Notes: a model not told the origin generated them from the sequence alone. A stretch of DNA of 64,000 bases from Alphaproteobacteria bacterium (GCA_024278855.1 JAJRSJ010000006.1:39671-103670); one strand, 5' to 3'. Counted from the first letter of the stretch, positions 27,029-36,590 are shown. Numbers and translations: made by a program.

Positions 27029-28789
27029 CTAGAAAAAATATACCACCAATAAAACTGCCGCCAACATGCCAGAAATCAACACGGCAGCAATACCGCTAGG
27101 GGCATCTTGGGAAAAGGTTCCCGCCGGGCTAAAGACCTGATATATGCGCCGTCCAATCATTCCGAAGAATTTTTTGAGCATATATGTAACAAAGGCACCC
27201 AACCGTGACCATATGGCGCTGATCCATTTTACCAAGGCCAAACCAAGACGTCTATATGTCCAGTCAAAGTCAAGAATTTGCGCCCGGCGTTCCGGCGGGT
27301 ACAACCCGACCCGCTTAAGCAAGGCAAAGGCAAATACCGCCGCCATGATCAATTGCATTTGGAAAACAACATGATCGGCTGAATACGGAATAAACTTAGC
27401 CTCCCCCGCCACCTCGCTCGGCAACATATTATACAAATACTGCATGCCGCCAAACGGGCCAGGTATGGCCAGATATATGCAGAAAAACGCTGCAATTCCC
27501 ATGGCCACCAACATATTCCACGGCGCCTCCCGGACGCGCTTGCCACTATCATGGGCGAAGAACGCGAAATACGGAACCTTGATGCCTGAATGCTCCAACA
27601 CCCCGGCAGAGGCAAACAACAACATGGCAAAGACGATGAACTGGCCATCTTCAAACACGGCGGCGATAATCATGGATTTGGAGACAAAACCGCCAAAGAA
27701 CGGCACCGCCGAAATGGCCGCCGCCCCAATCATGCAAAACACTGCCGTATAGGGCATGGAGCGAAATAGCCCGCCAAGTTCGGACGCCTTGGTCGTCCCG
27801 ACCCTGTGCAGTACCGCGCCCATACTCATGAACAACAAGCCTTTAAACAAAATATCAATGACAACGTGAGCCGCAACGCCGTTCAAGGCTAATGTGGAAC
27901 CGACACCGACACCCGCCACCATAAACCCGAGCTGGTTATTGAGGCTATAGGCCAGGACTTTGCGCAAATCGTTTTCGAGCACCGCAAAAAATACCGGAAA
28001 CACCGCCATGATGCCGCCGATATATATGAGCATTTCCGTACCTGCAACCCCCCGCGCGAGCGCATAAATCGCTAGCTTGGTGGTAAACACCGACAAGATA
28101 ACCGTACCCGTAACACTGGAGCGCGGATAAGCATCTTGGATCCAGTTATGTAAAAGCGGAAAGCCCGCCTTGATACCAAAGGCCAACAGCATCAACCAAC
28201 CGCCCGGCGCATCAAGCCCGATATTATTGAAAGCATAGGACCCGGTCGCACGGCCGTAGATCACCAGCCCGGCCAATAACAGCACGCCGGACAATATATG
28301 CATGGCCAGATAGCGCATGCCGGCCGGGTAGGATTTAGGGCCGCCGCGCCAGACTATAAATACGGACGACAAGGCCAACAGTTCCCAGAAGATAAACAAT
28401 GTGATCAAATCACCGGCAAACACTGCACCAATGCCAGCACCTGTGTAGATAAGCGCACTGGTATCGGTAATTTTACATTTTTCATGCAGGCCGAAAATAC
28501 CGTTCAATATGCCGGCAAAACAAAAGATATACCCCCAAATAATGCTGAGATTATCAATGCGCAATGTGGTCAGTTCTATCCCGGCAAATGACATAGTTCC
28601 GCCAAGATAAGTGCTTTGGTTTTGCGAAAAGAATGTGGTGTTGATCAGCACTAAGGCCAATGCAGGTGCGCCGATCAGCAGGGCTTTACGCACAGGCGAG
28701 CTAATGTTTGACGCCGGGATAAAGGCGGCCAAGACACCTGCCGCTATCAGAATAAATGCCGGGCTAAAGGAGGTCAGGAAATCAAGCAT
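27029..28789 (-). CDS. Mrp/Mbh-type antiporter subunit D-like (third NuoL/M/N homologue)
   Basis: The protein has about 586 residues from the ATG at 28787-28789, which has gggagggc upstream and overlaps the previous stop by 8 bases (atgcttga). It has about 14 membrane helices. The two residues typical of proton-pumping subunits are present: Glu136 (LFIFWELLAL) and Lys207 (LLAFGIKAGFPLLHNWI). The C-terminus is longer than in standard MrpD and has a hydrophilic stretch (PPERRAQILDFDWTYRR) before final helices. It is the most divergent of the three D-type proteins in the operon and may take the place of the MrpA N-terminal half, which is missing. Confidence 0.85.
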   Translation of the reverse strand: MLDFLTSFSPAFILIAAGVLAAFIPASNISSPVRKALLIGAPALALVLINTTFFSQNQSTYLGGTMSFAGIELTTLRIDNLSIIWGYIFCFAGILNGIFGLHEKCKITDTSALIYTGAGIGAVFAGDLITLFIFWELLALSSVFIVWRGGPKSYPAGMRYLAMHILSGVLLLAGLVIYGRATGSYAFNNIGLDAPGGWLMLLAFGIKAGFPLLHNWIQDAYPRSSVTGTVILSVFTTKLAIYALARGVAGTEMLIYIGGIMAVFPVFFAVLENDLRKVLAYSLNNQLGFMVAGVGVGSTLALNGVAAHVVIDILFKGLLFMSMGAVLHRVGTTKASELGGLFRSMPYTAVFCMIGAAAISAVPFFGGFVSKSMIIAAVFEDGQFIVFAMLLFASAGVLEHSGIKVPYFAFFAHDSGKRVREAPWNMLVAMGIAAFFCIYLAIPGPFGGMQYLYNMLPSEVAGEAKFIPYSADHVVFQMQLIMAAVFAFALLKRVGLYPPERRAQILDFDWTYRRLGLALVKWISAIWSRLGAFVTYMLKKFFGMIGRRIYQVFSPAGTFSQDAPSGIAAVLISGMLAAVLLVVYFF

Positions 28790-29147
28790 CACTGCCCTCC
28801 CCATTATCTACATCGCCTTCTAGCTCTAACTCTTCGCCGTCCTCACCATAATAATTTTCAGGGCGGGACAGCATTTTGAACAAAGGATGGGCGGCCAGAA
28901 CAACGAAGCTATAGGAAAAGAACCCGATGGCGGCATAGGACAAACCATATTCCCACAATGTGGGGTATTTTGGCGGAAACACGAACCCGAGGACCGAAAA
29001 AATGATCATGCCTGCCAAAGGTATATAGATAAAATTGCGTTGGGTCTTATGACTGCCAAGCCATAAAAACGGCACAGCCGCAGGATGGGCTTCGGCGCGG
29101 TCAACGATCTCTTGCGGGCTTAAAGTAGGTTTATTATCACTCATCAT
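28782..29147 (-). CDS. Small membrane protein of the antiporter operon
   Basis: The 121-residue protein starts at paired ATG codons after ggaggtct. It has two membrane segments (about 42-62 and 68-90), a soluble N-terminus (TLSPQEIVDRAEAHPAAVPFLW) and a strongly acidic tail (YYGEDGEELELEGDVDNGEGSD). It does not correspond to any standard MrpA-G subunit. Overlaps on both sides (ATGA with the upstream gene, 8 bases with the downstream gene) argue that it is a dedicated accessory subunit. Confidence 0.7.
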   Translation of the reverse strand: MMSDNKPTLSPQEIVDRAEAHPAAVPFLWLGSHKTQRNFIYIPLAGMIIFSVLGFVFPPKYPTLWEYGLSYAAIGFFSYSFVVLAAHPLFKMLSRPENYYGEDGEELELEGDVDNGEGSDA

Positions 29148-30640
29148 AGACCTCCTGTCATATGGGCAGGCAGTATGGGTTTAAGATAGTCCACCAACGG
29201 GCCTATGAAAAAGAACAAAACAAATGCTCCGGCCGCCGTAAATACGGGCGCAAAGCGAACAAAACGGTGTTTTTTAAGCTGGGCCGCGATTTGTGCGTCC
29301 GAGCGCGGGTTGTCCGGCTTGAGCAAGAAACCCCGGGCCGCAACCGGAATAAGATAAGCAACATTGAGCAATGATGACAAGATCAACACCCACAATATAG
29401 CCTGTTGCCCGGCGTCGAGCGCCCCCATCATCAAGAAAAACTTCGGCCATGAACCACCCATAGGCGGCACGCCAATGATCGACAGCGCACCCACCAAAAA
29501 CGCACCGAACACCCAGGGCATGGAACGCCCAAGCCCGTTCAGACTGCTGATCTCCGTGCGGTGTACCACCGTATAAATGGCGCCTGCGCACATGAATAGC
29601 GTGATCTTGCCCCAGGCATGCATGATGATTTGCAAGCCGCCGCCAACAATGGCAAAGGATGTCGCCAACATGGCCCCCAGCGTTATATAGGCCAATTGAC
29701 TAATGGTGGAATAGGCCAACCGCGCCTTGAGATTGTCCTTGCGCAGGGCAATGATCGACGCCAACACAATGGTCAGGGCGGCAACCCAGACTAGCACCGT
29801 ACTGGCAGGTGTTTCGCCCATCAAATCAGGCCCAAAAATATAGACCGTGACCTTGAGCATGGTGAACACCCCCGCTTTGACCACCGCAACCGCATGTAAA
29901 AGGGCGCTCACCGGGGTCGGGGCGACCATAGCATTTGGGAGCCAGGGATGGATCGGCATCAAGGCCGCCTTGCCAATGCCAAAGGCAAATAGGAACAATA
30001 ATATACTGGCTGCAAATGTGGAGAAACCCGCCGGAAAAATGCCGCCAACTTGAAAATCCGTGGTTCCGGCCAATACATGGGTGACGATTATAGCCGGGAG
30101 CAACAACCCAAGCGAGGTCGCCATCAAGATCATCAAATAAATCCGTCCGCCCTTTTTCGCCTTAGCATCACCCTTATGGGTAACCAAAGGGAAAGTTGAC
30201 AGGGTCAGGATTTCGTAAAACACAAACAAGGTGATCAAATTGGCCGAGCTAGCAATGCCCATGACGGCTGAAATAGCAATAGCCACACATATGTAAAACC
30301 GCGTTTGGTTTTTCTCTTTATTGCCGCGCATATAGCCAATGGTAAACACGGTATTGACCAACCAGAGCGAGCTGGCAATGGCGGCAAATACTGCGCCCAA
30401 TGGTTCCAGTTTGAGTTTAAGCTCAAACCCGCCGGCAAATTCTATCAAGAATAATTCAGGTCGGTTATCGGGCGACAGCCCCACATGATGCACAAGCCAG
30501 ACCACCACGCCAAGCAATAACACACCCGCAAGTATTGAAACGGCTTCGCGCACATTTGGCTTGTTGCCAACCACGGGAATAAGCACGGCCGCAGCCGCAG
30601 GGATAAGTAATATCAGTATAAGAGCCAACTGCGCCGTCAT
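29144..30640 (-). CDS. Mrp/Mbh-type antiporter subunit D-like (second NuoL/M/N homologue)
   Basis: The protein has about 498 residues from MTAQLALIL. The ATG at 30638-30640 has gggagggc upstream; a longer reading frame runs back into the preceding gene. There are about 14 membrane helices, with Glu143 (LFVFYEILTLS) and Lys224 (FGIGKAALMPIHPWLP), the antiporter-like proton path residues. The sequence HAWGKITLFMCAGAIY matches the helix carrying the second conserved Lys. It starts one base after the previous stop and ends with an ATGA overlap. Confidence 0.9.
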   Translation of the reverse strand: MTAQLALILILLIPAAAAVLIPVVGNKPNVREAVSILAGVLLLGVVVWLVHHVGLSPDNRPELFLIEFAGGFELKLKLEPLGAVFAAIASSLWLVNTVFTIGYMRGNKEKNQTRFYICVAIAISAVMGIASSANLITLFVFYEILTLSTFPLVTHKGDAKAKKGGRIYLMILMATSLGLLLPAIIVTHVLAGTTDFQVGGIFPAGFSTFAASILLFLFAFGIGKAALMPIHPWLPNAMVAPTPVSALLHAVAVVKAGVFTMLKVTVYIFGPDLMGETPASTVLVWVAALTIVLASIIALRKDNLKARLAYSTISQLAYITLGAMLATSFAIVGGGLQIIMHAWGKITLFMCAGAIYTVVHRTEISSLNGLGRSMPWVFGAFLVGALSIIGVPPMGGSWPKFFLMMGALDAGQQAILWVLILSSLLNVAYLIPVAARGFLLKPDNPRSDAQIAAQLKKHRFVRFAPVFTAAGAFVLFFFIGPLVDYLKPILPAHMTGGL

Positions 30641-30641
30641 A

Positions 30642-32225
30642 TCAATGCCCTCCCGTGCTAGGTATGGCTGGTATGGCCGGCATAGTTTCGCGAACCAACA
30701 AAATTGGCCCATCGCCTAATACCTGTGCGGCCCCTTGGGCCAAAGATGTCGGCCAATGGGAATCGATACCAAAGGCCACTGAGGCTAGTGCCAGTGTCCA
30801 TAAAGGGATCAACATAGTGAGAGGTGCTTCATTGCGTTTAATATATTTGTCATTGATTTTCGGGACAGGTTGAAAATAAGCTTGCTCGATCATGCGGCCA
30901 ACATAAACAATAGCCAAAACCGACGACAGGACAATCACGCCAATAGCCCACCACCAACCATTTTCTGCCGCCGCTTGCGCCAAAGCCAGTTTGGAGACAA
31001 ACCCGACGGTTCCCGGAACCCCGATCAAAGACAGGCCCGCAACGGTAAATCCGGCCATAGTCCACGGCATGGTTGTACCTAGCCCGCGCATATCGGAAAC
31101 CTTCGTAATACCAAAGCGGTACCAAAATGCCCCGACCGCCAAAAACAAAGCCCCCTTCATGATAGCATGATTGAGAATATGCAAATAACCCGCCGTCAAA
31201 CCAAGCGTGGTGGCCATGCCGATGCCAAGCAAAATATAGCCGACCTGGGCCACTGAAGAAAACGCCAACACCCGGCGAATATCGCTTTGGAAAATCGCTT
31301 GCAAGCTAGCCGCCAACATACCCAAAATACCAAGCCCGGCAATAATCACCATCAAAGCATTGCTGATAAAATGCCAACTTGGATCAAAGACGGTGAATGT
31401 GAAGCGCAGCAGCAAATACAAGGCCGCCTTGGTGGCGGTCGCTGCCAAAAATGCCGTGAAAAAACTGGGCGCATAGGCATAGGCAGTTGGTAGCCAGGTG
31501 TGCAGCGGAAACATAGCCAATTTCAAACCAAGTCCGATGACAATAAAGGCAAAGGCCAGTTGCACAACCCGGTCACCGGGGCCTATATCTTGTAGCACCC
31601 GCGCCATATCCATCATATTGAGCGTGCCGGTCTGCATGTATAAAAATCCAATACCAATAACGAAAAATGTCGCACCAATACTGCCCATAATCAAATAATT
31701 AAAACTGGACGGCAAAGCCCGGCGATCACGGCTCGACCCCATAGCGACCAAAGCATAGGTCGAGATACTTGAGACTTCCAAAAACACACATACATTAAAC
31801 GCATCCGCCGTCACCACCATGCCCATCAGCCCGGCAAAGCTGAGCAAAAACGCTGCATAAAACGGGCTGCGCTTTTCGGGCTCAACTTCGGCGATCACGC
31901 TGGGCAAAGCATAAACTGTACAGACAAACGCGATGACAGATATCAACAGCAATATGGGCGCATTAAGCCCGTCAACACTATAAGCAATCCCCAATGGCGG
32001 TTTCCATCCCCCCATGGCATAGGCAATAGGGCCGTGGGAAATCACCTGCAACAACAAACCCAAAGACATCAAACCACTGAGGCCGGTGACAAACCATGTC
32101 GTGGCCCAAGACAGTTTTTCACTGGGACTAAGGGCGATCAATGCACCGACCATGAGCGGCAATACAACGATAGCCGCAGGGCCGTGCACAAGCACCCACT
32201 CAGGGAAAAGAGACAGCAAATCCAT
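30642..32225 (-). CDS. mnhD: Mrp-type Na+/H+ antiporter subunit D (first NuoL/M/N homologue)
   Basis: The 527-residue membrane protein most closely follows the MrpD/MbhH layout. Key residues are Glu150 (NVCVFLEVSSIS) and Lys235 with His242 (GLGLKLAMFPLHTWLPTAYA). Its position directly after the MnhC-like gene matches the conserved C-D order of mrp operons. Start and stop overlap as taATG by one base with the upstream gene. The complex exchanges cytoplasmic Na+ or other cations for protons. Confidence 0.92.
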   Translation of the reverse strand: MDLLSLFPEWVLVHGPAAIVVLPLMVGALIALSPSEKLSWATTWFVTGLSGLMSLGLLLQVISHGPIAYAMGGWKPPLGIAYSVDGLNAPILLLISVIAFVCTVYALPSVIAEVEPEKRSPFYAAFLLSFAGLMGMVVTADAFNVCVFLEVSSISTYALVAMGSSRDRRALPSSFNYLIMGSIGATFFVIGIGFLYMQTGTLNMMDMARVLQDIGPGDRVVQLAFAFIVIGLGLKLAMFPLHTWLPTAYAYAPSFFTAFLAATATKAALYLLLRFTFTVFDPSWHFISNALMVIIAGLGILGMLAASLQAIFQSDIRRVLAFSSVAQVGYILLGIGMATTLGLTAGYLHILNHAIMKGALFLAVGAFWYRFGITKVSDMRGLGTTMPWTMAGFTVAGLSLIGVPGTVGFVSKLALAQAAAENGWWWAIGVIVLSSVLAIVYVGRMIEQAYFQPVPKINDKYIKRNEAPLTMLIPLWTLALASVAFGIDSHWPTSLAQGAAQVLGDGPILLVRETMPAIPAIPSTGGH

Positions 32226-32680
32226 TAGCGCGAAGCTCCCTCAAGATTGTCTTGGTAATTATAGGCGTCGATTTCGTCTTCTTCGATACTGCCGTATTCT
32301 TCGCGGGTGCGCACCACCAAAGCAAGGCCAATAGCCAAAGTCGCCACCCCGACCACAATGGCGGTCAGGATTAAAACATGGGGCAATGGGTTGGAATAAA
32401 TAATCTCGGCGGTTTCACTGACCGTTTTATAGGCCGCGTCCGCACCATCCCCCGCCTTGTCATAACCGCCATATCCGTGCAATTCTTTCTTGGACAGCAC
32501 CGGAGGTCGCCCGCCCGTCACCTTGCTAATGCTTATGTATAAAAGGAAGACAGATGTTTGAAATACCGAAAGCCCGACCAATTTTTTGATCATATTGTGG
32601 GACGCAAAAACGGCAAATAGCCCGGTCATCATCAAAACAATGACCACAGCAAAATTGAAATGCTCAAACACCATTGTCAT
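32225..32680 (-). CDS. mnhC: Mrp-type antiporter subunit C (NuoK-like)
   Basis: The protein has 151 residues and three membrane helices, with the NuoK/MrpC signature SHNMIKKLVGLSVFQTSVFLLYI and the final helix NPLPHVLILTAIVVGVATLAIGLALVVRT. The loop between helices 2 and 3 (about 55-95) is longer than in B. subtilis MrpC and is hydrophilic. The acidic tail (EEYGSIEEDEIDAYN) resembles other alphaproteobacterial versions. An ATGA overlap joins it to mnhB. Confidence 0.92.
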   Translation of the reverse strand: MTMVFEHFNFAVVIVLMMTGLFAVFASHNMIKKLVGLSVFQTSVFLLYISISKVTGGRPPVLSKKELHGYGGYDKAGDGADAAYKTVSETAEIIYSNPLPHVLILTAIVVGVATLAIGLALVVRTREEYGSIEEDEIDAYNYQDNLEGASR

Positions 32681-33195
32681 GACTTGTCCTCATCACTCAA
32701 ATTGGGCGCATTATTGGGCCTGCGCGAACCCCCACGTGAACCAAAGGCATAAAAAATTGCCAATATGACACTGGTCACGGTCAATAGCACACCAATTTCC
32801 ACCGCAAAAATGCCCCAATGCTGTCCGGCAGCATGGGTGCTATCGGGCGCAAACATGGTGTAGTTAAGGTATTCACCGCCGAGCAACCAAGTGGCCACAC
32901 CCGTACCGCCAAACACCAACCCACCCAAAGTCATAATCACCCGGATCCAGGACGGCGGCACCACGCGCTTGGCTTCGTCAAGACCAAATATCAATGCATA
33001 AAGTATGATCGACGAGGCAAATATCACCCCGGCCTGAAAGCCGCCGCCGGGCCCATAATCACCGTGGAAATGCACATAAAGCCCGTAAACGGCGATGAGC
33101 GGGATAAGCAATTTGGCCACAACCCGTAAAATAATATGTTGGTTTTCGCTCCGCCCCATCTTGTTTGCTCTGGCACGTTTTCTGGCACGTTTCAT
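32677..33195 (-). CDS. mnhB: Mrp-type antiporter subunit B
   Basis: This is a 172-residue protein with four membrane helices and the MnhB motif HGDYGPGGGFQAGVIFASSIIL. The N-terminus is very basic (MKRARKRARANK). An internal ATG (MGRSENQH) 36 bases downstream is an alternative start, but the first ATG makes an ATGA overlap with the preceding gene, as elsewhere in the operon. Part of the Mrp membrane complex. Confidence 0.92.
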   Translation of the reverse strand: MKRARKRARANKMGRSENQHIILRVVAKLLIPLIAVYGLYVHFHGDYGPGGGFQAGVIFASSIILYALIFGLDEAKRVVPPSWIRVIMTLGGLVFGGTGVATWLLGGEYLNYTMFAPDSTHAAGQHWGIFAVEIGVLLTVTSVILAIFYAFGSRGGSRRPNNAPNLSDEDKS

Positions 33196-33800
33196 GATAT
33201 ATCCTGCTCATCAATTTGGCTGATATCCTGCCCGTTGGGCTTGGCCCGCCACCGGCCCGCATTTCCGTTCAGGCCCAACAAAAGGACAATGCCAAGGCCG
33301 GCCACAAAAATCACCACGGTTTCGCCAAATGTGTCATAGCCCCGATAACTGGCCAAGACGGCGGAGACAACATTGGGAATGATAATCTGGCTCTTGGTTG
33401 CCTCAACATACTCAACCCCGAGTGTCGCATTGGCAATGGAATTTGCATCGCCGAACATGGGCATGTCGCCAAGCGCATAAAACATAGCCATGCCGGTGAC
33501 GACAACTATAAACAAAGGTGCCCATTGTCGGCGCATCGGCACAGGTTTAACCTCACGTTCGGTCAGAAGCATGGCACCAAGCATCAAAACCGTCGAAATG
33601 CCCGCCCCGACCGCCGCTTCGGTAAACGCCACATCTACCGCATCCAAAGATACAAACCAGGCGGCGGAAATCAATGAATATACACCTTGCAACATGACAA
33701 TGGCAAATAGCGAACGCAAACGCACCACCGCAATAGCCACCATGACCAACATGGCCAACAAACCTATATCCAAAATAAATGCCGGGGTCAGGGAACTCAT
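33192..33800 (-). CDS. MbhD/MbhE-like subunit (DUF4040; MrpA C-terminal-half equivalent)
   Basis: The protein has 202 residues. The first 80 match DUF4040/MbhD (AVVRLRSLFAIVMLQGVYSLISAAWF, VDVAFTEAAVGAGISTVLMLGAML). The rest resembles MbhE or the tail of MrpA (YRGYDTFGETVVIFVAGLGIVLLLG). In classical mrp operons these pieces form the C-terminus of MrpA; here they are a separate gene, as in Mbh-type complexes. ATGA overlaps occur on both sides. Confidence 0.85.
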   Translation of the reverse strand: MSSLTPAFILDIGLLAMLVMVAIAVVRLRSLFAIVMLQGVYSLISAAWFVSLDAVDVAFTEAAVGAGISTVLMLGAMLLTEREVKPVPMRRQWAPLFIVVVTGMAMFYALGDMPMFGDANSIANATLGVEYVEATKSQIIIPNVVSAVLASYRGYDTFGETVVIFVAGLGIVLLLGLNGNAGRWRAKPNGQDISQIDEQDIS

Positions 33801-34243
33801 TTCTTTGTCCTCGTTGTTTTCACTGGACTTTTTCGCTTGCTTTTAGTCTTGGATTTTGCCGGGGGGGTAGCCTTGCTTTTAGTCTTGGGTTTAGCCTTTG
33901 CTTCGCCCGGCGCAGGCGCCTTGTATTTCCCCAATTTTGGCTTTAGCCCGGACTGCCAAGCCGCTCCAACCACAGCATGGGTAGCCGTGGGGCTGGTCAA
34001 AAACAAAAAGAATGCAATAAACACCAATTTCAGACTGGTTTGGGAAATTCCGGCCTGAACAATCAGGCCAAAAATTATCAACTCCGCCCCTAGGGTATCC
34101 GTCACACCGGCCGCGTGCATGCGCGTATAAAAATCCGGCAATCTTATGACACCAATAGCCCCGGCAATAACGAAAAACACGCCGGCAAGCATCAAAACGC
34201 TAGCAATCAGCATTTGCGCAACGGGTAAAAACTCGGCGATCAT
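33797..34243 (-). CDS. mnhG: Mrp-type antiporter subunit G
   Basis: The 148-residue protein has three membrane helices and the MnhG signature GAIGVIRLPDFYTRMHAAGVTDTLG, followed by LTSPTATHAVVGAAW. The last 45 residues form an unusual tail rich in Lys, Ser, Thr and Pro (KAKPKTKSKATPPAKSK), absent from the Gram-positive homologues. ATGA overlaps join it to the neighbouring subunits. Confidence 0.92.
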   Translation of the reverse strand: MIAEFLPVAQMLIASVLMLAGVFFVIAGAIGVIRLPDFYTRMHAAGVTDTLGAELIIFGLIVQAGISQTSLKLVFIAFFLFLTSPTATHAVVGAAWQSGLKPKLGKYKAPAPGEAKAKPKTKSKATPPAKSKTKSKRKSPVKTTRTKK

Positions 34244-34629
34244 GTCCGCTTCCCTTTTTTTGTACCCGTCCTGTTTGTGCTTGTTTTGTTTACGCCTGTA
34301 TTGCGCGGCGCTACAGGCGGATTTTCTTCTTCAATAAATTCATCTTCCAAAGACACCCCAAGCGCACTATATCTGAAAAACTTCAGCACTGCGATGGTGG
34401 CAATAAAATTCATTAGCGCATATAAAATAGCAATATCCACCCCGTCGTCACGCCCGATAATCAGCGCAAATACGGCCAAAAACAGCACAACTTTGGTGCC
34501 AAACGAATTCATAGCCAAAATCCGGTCATAAAGTGTCGGCCCGCTGAGCAAGCGTGTCAGCAATAAAACCATGCCAATGAGTAAAAAGAACGCCGTACCG
34601 ACATTCATATAATAAAGGAACTGGGTCAT
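34240..34629 (-). CDS. mnhF: Mrp-type antiporter subunit F
   Basis: The protein has 129 residues with three membrane helices and the MnhF core LLSGPTLYDRILAMNSFGTKVVLFLAVFAL, DIAILYALMNFIATIAVLKF. The hydrophilic C-terminal tail (about 95-129) is acidic and then basic (TNRTGTKKGKRT). It overlaps mnhE and mnhG by ATGA. Confidence 0.92.
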   Translation of the reverse strand: MTQFLYYMNVGTAFFLLIGMVLLLTRLLSGPTLYDRILAMNSFGTKVVLFLAVFALIIGRDDGVDIAILYALMNFIATIAVLKFFRYSALGVSLEDEFIEEENPPVAPRNTGVNKTSTNRTGTKKGKRT

Positions 34630-35141
34630 TTACTATCCTTTTGCGGCGCAGCTTTGCCCGACATTGGATCGCTCACAGCCCAAGCAGCCCGCTCCCCCAT
34701 GTCCGCAAATGCTTTTTGGTCGGTCATACTTGCCAACAAAGCATGGACAAGTATGACATCATCTTGCATTTCAACCGAAACCGTACCCGGTGTCAGCGTT
34801 ATAGAGTTGGCAAATGTAACCCGGCCCAAATCCGTGGAATGGGGCAGAGGGACTTTGGTCAATTTTGGTGAAATTTCCATATCCGGGCTTAAAACCGCTT
34901 TGACCACATCTATATTGGATTTGGTGATCTGCACAAACATCCAGGCAAAATAACCCAGGGACTTTCCGTGAATATAAGGGACGGTTTCCGTATCAATGAT
35001 TCCCATTCGCCAAACCATGGCGACCACTAAAACAACGGAGATGGCGCCAACGCTTAACAATACCGGATTGTCCAGATAGCCGGACAGGGCCAACCAATAG
35101 CCCGCAAGCAAAACCAGTAATACCAACGCCGAACGCTTCAT
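34626..35141 (-). CDS. mnhE: Mrp-type antiporter subunit E
   Basis: This is a 171-residue first gene of the operon. It has an N-terminal pair of membrane helices, the MnhE motif YFAWMFVQITKSNIDVVKAVLSPDMEISPKL and VTFANSITLTPGTVSVEMQDDVILVHAL. Transcription should begin in the 146-bp gap to its right (35142-35287). The operon runs E-F-G-(DE)-B-C-D-D-small-D-mucR without any gap over 8 bases. Confidence 0.92.
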   Translation of the reverse strand: MKRSALVLLVLLAGYWLALSGYLDNPVLLSVGAISVVLVVAMVWRMGIIDTETVPYIHGKSLGYFAWMFVQITKSNIDVVKAVLSPDMEISPKLTKVPLPHSTDLGRVTFANSITLTPGTVSVEMQDDVILVHALLASMTDQKAFADMGERAAWAVSDPMSGKAAPQKDSK

Positions 35142-35250
35142 ATCTGCTCCCCTCTATTCCCATATTAGACAATTTCGGGCAACATAGCGACATTCAAGAG
35201 GCGGGCCAAGACAAACCGGAAGCATTTTGATAAAAAATTATCTTGACATA

Positions 35251-35292
35251 GGCGAAATCTTAGGGGCGAAACCTTAGAGACGAAGCCTTAGG
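35251..35292. repeat. Three tandem 14-bp repeats
   Basis: ggcgaaatcttagg, ggcgaaaccttaga and gacgaagccttagg follow one another without spacers. The last copy includes the stop codon of the DUF2336 gene. They lie about 110-150 bases upstream of mnhE and could be slippage products or regulatory repeats. Confidence 0.5.
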
Positions 35293-36544
35293 AACGATTC
35301 CCAAACACGAGGGCGGCGGTGATGGCTGCGGCGCCATATTCTTCTTCTTTCGGGATAAGGCCTTGCTTGATATAGCGCATCACATCAGGGGTCAGGGATG
35401 ATGTTAACGACCAGTTCCAATAGCGCAGCACAGTTTGAGCGTTATCGGTGGAAATCGCGTCAAATACGGCAATAACATTTTCCAACAGCGGATTGGGTGA
35501 GCCGTCAGCCATCTTGTCAGGCCGCTTCAATGACCGCCATAACATGGCAAGGTGCTTGCGGCGCAAGCCGGGTGCTTTGCACAAAATTGCCAATGGCTCC
35601 CCCGTTTTATCGGACAGGATTTGCGCCCCGGTCGCAGGCTTAATCCCGGCAATATAAGCAATTTCGTCGGCCAATTCCCGGTCCATACCAAGCCGTGCGG
35701 CTTGCTCAATTGCAGTTTCCAACGTGCCATATTTAGACCGCGCCATCGCGGCCCGGTTTCTTTGGCGCCGCTCAATGAACTGCAAGGCTTTTCGCACCGG
35801 CTCATCATTCCAGCCCTCAGCAGCTGCACGCGGGTAAAGATCCGCACATGTTTGTTGTAATACGGCGCGGGTCACACCAAATCGGTGCAAGATTTTCTTG
35901 CGCGCTTTTGTGTCTGCCCACCAAAACATGGTCAAGCCGTGTGATGGTCGGACTTCATCACGTTTAATCAGCAGGTTAACATAAGGCAGGTGCTGGCGCG
36001 AAGCCGTTAAAATGCGCTGTAAAGCCGTTTCAGAAAAATTCGCACCTTTGTTTTTAAGCAGAGTTTCAACGACGTCTTCTTCCAAAAATTCTACCAATAC
36101 ATCGACTACAGCATCCGATATATTCCGGCGCTGGGCAATCATCAAACGGTGTTTGTTGGAAACTTTACGCGAAATCTGGATCAAATCCGAATCGGTTAAA
36201 CTCTTGCTATTTTCCAACACATGGCAGGCCACGGTAATATCGTCTTTGGCAAGCAGTACCAAAATAGTGCGCGGCGCTTCGTTGAGCATAACCAGGCGTT
36301 TGGCGACACTGGCCCGCAGTTCAATATCCGCATCGCGTAACAGCTCAACCAATACATCACCGGCCATATGGCGCTCTTGTGGGGGCAGTTGACTAGAGGG
36401 GATACAGATAACGTCCGACAATCGTTTAGCCAATGAGCGGCGCACCGAACCCGAGCGCGGCGTTTGCTCACTAGCTTGTTCCGTCAGCTCTAGTGCCGGG
36501 GCCGTTAAATCTAGTGCGGCGGATTGTGACTGCGGTGTTGACAT
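35288..36544 (-). CDS. DUF2336 domain protein
   Basis: The 418-residue soluble helical protein has HEAT-like repeats of the alphaproteobacterial DUF2336 family: VRRSLAKRLSDVICIPSSQLPPQERHMAGDVLVELLRDADIELRASVAKRLVMLNEAPRTILVLLAKDD. No enzyme motif is visible. The function is unknown. An exact TTAACCAT element lies 47 bases upstream on the coding strand. Confidence 0.82.
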   Translation of the reverse strand: MSTPQSQSAALDLTAPALELTEQASEQTPRSGSVRRSLAKRLSDVICIPSSQLPPQERHMAGDVLVELLRDADIELRASVAKRLVMLNEAPRTILVLLAKDDITVACHVLENSKSLTDSDLIQISRKVSNKHRLMIAQRRNISDAVVDVLVEFLEEDVVETLLKNKGANFSETALQRILTASRQHLPYVNLLIKRDEVRPSHGLTMFWWADTKARKKILHRFGVTRAVLQQTCADLYPRAAAEGWNDEPVRKALQFIERRQRNRAAMARSKYGTLETAIEQAARLGMDRELADEIAYIAGIKPATGAQILSDKTGEPLAILCKAPGLRRKHLAMLWRSLKRPDKMADGSPNPLLENVIAVFDAISTDNAQTVLRYWNWSLTSSLTPDVMRYIKQGLIPKEEEYGAAAITAALVFGNRS

Positions 36545-36590
36545 GTGTGTCCTTTTTGCTCCCCCAACTCAATAGGAATAATCTAATGGG

